22,043 nt of DNA from Hemicentrotus pulcherrimus (Eukaryota; Echinodermata; Echinoidea; Camarodonta; Strongylocentrotidae): the NCBI GenBank assembly GCA_003118195.1, contig BEXV01001684.1:3291-25333 (forward strand), read 5' to 3'. Made by a program: the position numbers and the translations under genes. The notes below the pieces were generated by a model that saw only the letters and a list, made by a program, of their open reading frames with translations, did no database searches and had not been told where the DNA came from. Below, piece after piece: positions 19,808 through 22,043 of the stretch (its first letter is position 1; each line of letters opens with the position of its first letter).

Positions 19808-20543
19808 CTGAAATGACAAAAATAACAATAATAAGTTTTTGTGAGCAATGATGACCTGGGTTTGATAGGGTATGAAAGGCTTGATTATATATAATTTAAG
19901 TTACAATAATGCTTTCATAATGTAAGACGTTTGGTAGTGGTTTATTTTAAAGCAAAGATTGTGTTAACAGCGCTTGAATAAATATGACACGATAGTAAGA
20001 TCTTCTCAGATGAAGGCAACCTTTGCAGTAGCCGATTATGCAGTATTCATGCAGTATGGGAATGAAGGGTCTCCTATGAGGTTATGTTTTATGTTCTACA
20101 AGAAGTATTTTTTTTTTGTCTCTACACAAGCATCCATCCGTCAGCATTTCACGAACCCGTAATAAGTACAAGATAGCCGACAACCTATTTAAACGGGTGT
20201 ATTAATTTGTCTTCTGATTTCTGATGGTCTTCAAAATATGTTTCACTGTAGATTTCAAACGGGTTTGGTAACTATATAAAGGTCATTTGTATAAATTATT
20301 TAAAAGAAAACCTATCGAGAAGAATGCTGGATACTGTAAGTGTTCATGCATTTTCTGTAATCATTACTCATTTATGCACGGATGATACATTTTACAGTGT
20401 GCCGAAGTGTGACGTCATTATGACGTCATACTGGCCAAGTTGTCAATGCTGCTGGTTCCAAACAATTTGTGCAAAACAATGGTTTTGTGGTCATATCAGC
20501 CCCATGCCCTGCTCCAGCCTATAGCTCGACTTTTTTTTCGCGA
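19808..20543. other. GRL 5' flank/intron, no coding exon seen
   Basis: AT-rich DNA upstream of the first GRL coding exon. An untranslated leader exon and promoter should lie here or farther right, because the exon at 19807 has a clear acceptor. Neither could be placed. The only notable site is the double CRE at 20410-20428. Confidence 0.5.
20410..20428. promoter_or_regulatory. Two perfect CRE/ATF octamers in tandem
   Basis: TGACGTCA occurs at 20410-20417 and again at 20421-20428, separated by TTA. This palindrome is the full consensus for CREB/ATF bZIP dimers. It lies about 0.65 kb upstream of the GRL start codon on the gene strand. Whether it is within that gene's promoter is unknown. Confidence 0.55.
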
Positions 20544-20897
20544 TAAATAATAATAATAATAATAATTTAACTTATATAGCGCTTAATACAAATGTCTCTA
20601 AGCGCTTTACAAATATACTATTACCCCGGTCATTGGATTCAGTGCTTGCCTGCACACAAAGTGTGCACAATCTCCACTCCCTGGGGAGCATTCCAGCCAG
20701 GCGTTACATGACGCTCAAAACTGTTTGACCAACAATGACGGTCGCATCCTACCGGGTACCCATTTAACACCTGGGTGAAGAGTAGCAAGTGCAGGTTAAT
20801 ATCTTGCCAAAGGATATTAGTGCCGTGACGGGATTCGAACCCTCGACCTTCGCTTCTTCAAGTCAAGCGCCTTAAACCACTCGACCACGACACTCCC
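20544..20897 (-). mobile_element. tRNA-Ser-like SINE with 3' stem-loop and (TAA)n tail
   Basis: On the minus strand the element opens with a tRNA-like head: A box TGGTCGAGTGG (20887-20877), a Ser-type CTTGA loop region, and B box GGTTCGAATCC (20841-20831). A body containing CACCTGGGTG and CCGGGGTAATAGTA words follows. Near its end is a perfect 8 bp stem, AGCGCTTA/TAAGCGCT (20578-20585 and 20599-20606). It finishes in a TTA/ATT triplet tail at 20567-20544. Head, body and tail are all present, so it looks full length. Similar repeats are, from memory, common in marine invertebrates. Confidence 0.82.
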
Positions 20898-21538
20898 AAC
20901 CTCATGCGCAGGCTCTGTAATTGAGAACCAGTAACCTGGACGAGCGGAAATGACGCTAGCACTTCGGTACTCAGATTGAAGTAATCTTTTCAGGAAGCAC
21001 AGCCATCACTTTAAGTGGTCTTTAAGTTTTCAATCTTCTAATGGTACATTACACATGTCTTACTTCGGGTCAAACTGCGTCGTTACACTTTACATCCTCC
21101 CAGGCAACATCATTAAGTCGACATCTATACAAAGAAATTAGTTCATTTCCCTGTTGATTGCTCTTACATTAAACCTCCAACACAATGCACGCAGATGTAA
21201 TCCAAAGACATTCTGTCGATCGCTCCCGTCTATAAAGCTCTGTTACGTAACAATCGCTACTGTTTCCATTTCTTTGATCGAACGTCGATCTATACTTGAG
21301 GACTTGTATAGAAAATAAAAGGATCTTCTTAATAAGACGTGTTAGAAGAAAGCTCTTCAAAGTACAGTACATCTAGTTAATGAGGTTTGTCATATAACCA
21401 TCCTGTTTTGCTACCTGACTTATGGTAAGATGGTGGTTAAAGAGACGGTTGAGTTCTGGGAAGAGGTGAAAAAATAATTTGTGAGGGTTTAACGCTCACA
21501 ATTGCATAATAAGAATGGTAACTTATCATTCTTATAGT
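20898..21538. other. Intergenic, no gene seen
   Basis: No exon, RNA gene or transposon end was recognised between the SINE and repeat family A copy 2. Confidence 0.5.
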
Positions 21539-21834
21539 GTGGAAGAACATTAGATAAGACATGTTCCCTGAAAAGCATGGCTCTTCAAATGCCTTCATAT
21601 TCTAAATATGTCATGTAAATCGTAAAACTCGGGGGGTAGGTTGTTACGTGTTCGTATAGTCCCATATACATCTTTCTGTGTAGAGTGTGTGTAAATTTAC
21701 CAAGACTTGGCCAATTTCTTATCATGTTGATAATTCCAGAACCTTGCAATACACACAAATGCTTATATGCTAGATGATCAACCTTTTCTGGTCGATTCGA
21801 TGGCATGACCAGAACTCAACTTCATCTTAAAGTT
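21539..21834. repeat. Dispersed repeat family A, copy 2
   Basis: Same orientation as the copy at 3807-4121 and about 20 bp shorter through small deletions. One is near the CATGTGCTCGTG block and one before the ATGGCATGACCAGAACTC end. Identity ends abruptly on both sides, so the outer limits of the repeat unit are about the same in both copies. Confidence 0.85.
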
Positions 21835-22043
21835 TGTTTTTTCTTCAACATTAATGTGTTTACAAAAACGCGGAAGGCACATGAAAATATTTCCTTAAAG
21901 CAAGATGACTAACTGCTTGGCGACGCTACATGGACGCGGAAATGTTAGTTTATTTTAAAGTATAGCTTTGGTTAAATCAGAGGGGGGTACATGTATATGC
22001 GATGAATAAATGATACTAAATGCCAATATGCCAACATAATGCA
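21835..22043. other. Intergenic to window edge
   Basis: AT-rich, nothing recognised. Confidence 0.5.

Noticed and set aside
20820..20897. Functional tRNA-Ser gene
   Set aside because: The tRNA-like head is joined to a SINE body and (TAA)n tail, and the acceptor stem does not close.
1..22043. CRISPR array, bacterial operon or phage content
   Set aside because: No regularly spaced identical repeats, no ribosome binding sites, and genes are interrupted by GT-AG introns.

Overview
This is an AT-rich, repeat-laden stretch of an animal nuclear genome. It has spliced genes with GT-AG introns, tRNA-derived SINEs, TTAA-flanked MITEs, non-LTR and other transposon relics, and many microsatellites. An adhesion GPCR next to a gustatory-receptor-like (GRL) gene suggests a marine invertebrate. 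An echinoderm or a similar non-vertebrate deuterostome fits best, but this is inference; no species-diagnostic sequence is visible.

Layout. (1) 91-5452, + strand: the 3' part of an adhesion GPCR gene in seven exons: end of the GAIN domain, an intact GPS autoproteolysis site, seven TM helices and a 180-residue Ser/Thr-rich tail. Its 5' exons lie off the left edge. (2) 5453-8840: transposon territory. It holds a CpG-rich 762 bp element with 25 bp terminal inverted repeats (5831-6592). Next is a dead minus-strand gene (6863-8592) of an unnamed family with PIN/FEN1-like acidic motifs and a Cys-rich tail. A 756 bp TTAA MITE splits that gene. A LINE endonuclease fragment follows. (3) 9150-10850: a nested tandem array with two degenerate tRNA-like promoters and five copies of a recurrent core. 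(4) 10850-16190: non-coding DNA with microsatellites, a 23 bp palindrome, and a truncated inverted second copy of the MITE that abuts a different repeat at an ambiguous base (N, 14851). (5) 16597-19807, minus strand: a four-exon GRL 7TM receptor gene that can be assembled completely. Its last three exons are only 69, 90 and 54 bp and were placed by splice sites, shared phase 0 and family motifs. (6) 19808-22043: upstream flank of the GRL gene with a double CRE palindrome, a tRNA-Ser-like SINE with a 3' stem-loop and (TAA)n tail, and a second copy of a repeat also found in aGPCR intron 5.

The two intact genes encode unrelated classes of membrane receptor and are arranged tail to tail across about 11 kb of mobile DNA. 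Nothing suggests they work in one pathway. The points of most interest are the full GRL gene model with its micro-exons, and the layered decay of the PIN-like gene (MITE insertion at a TTAA codon junction, homopolymer frameshift, two nonsense codons).
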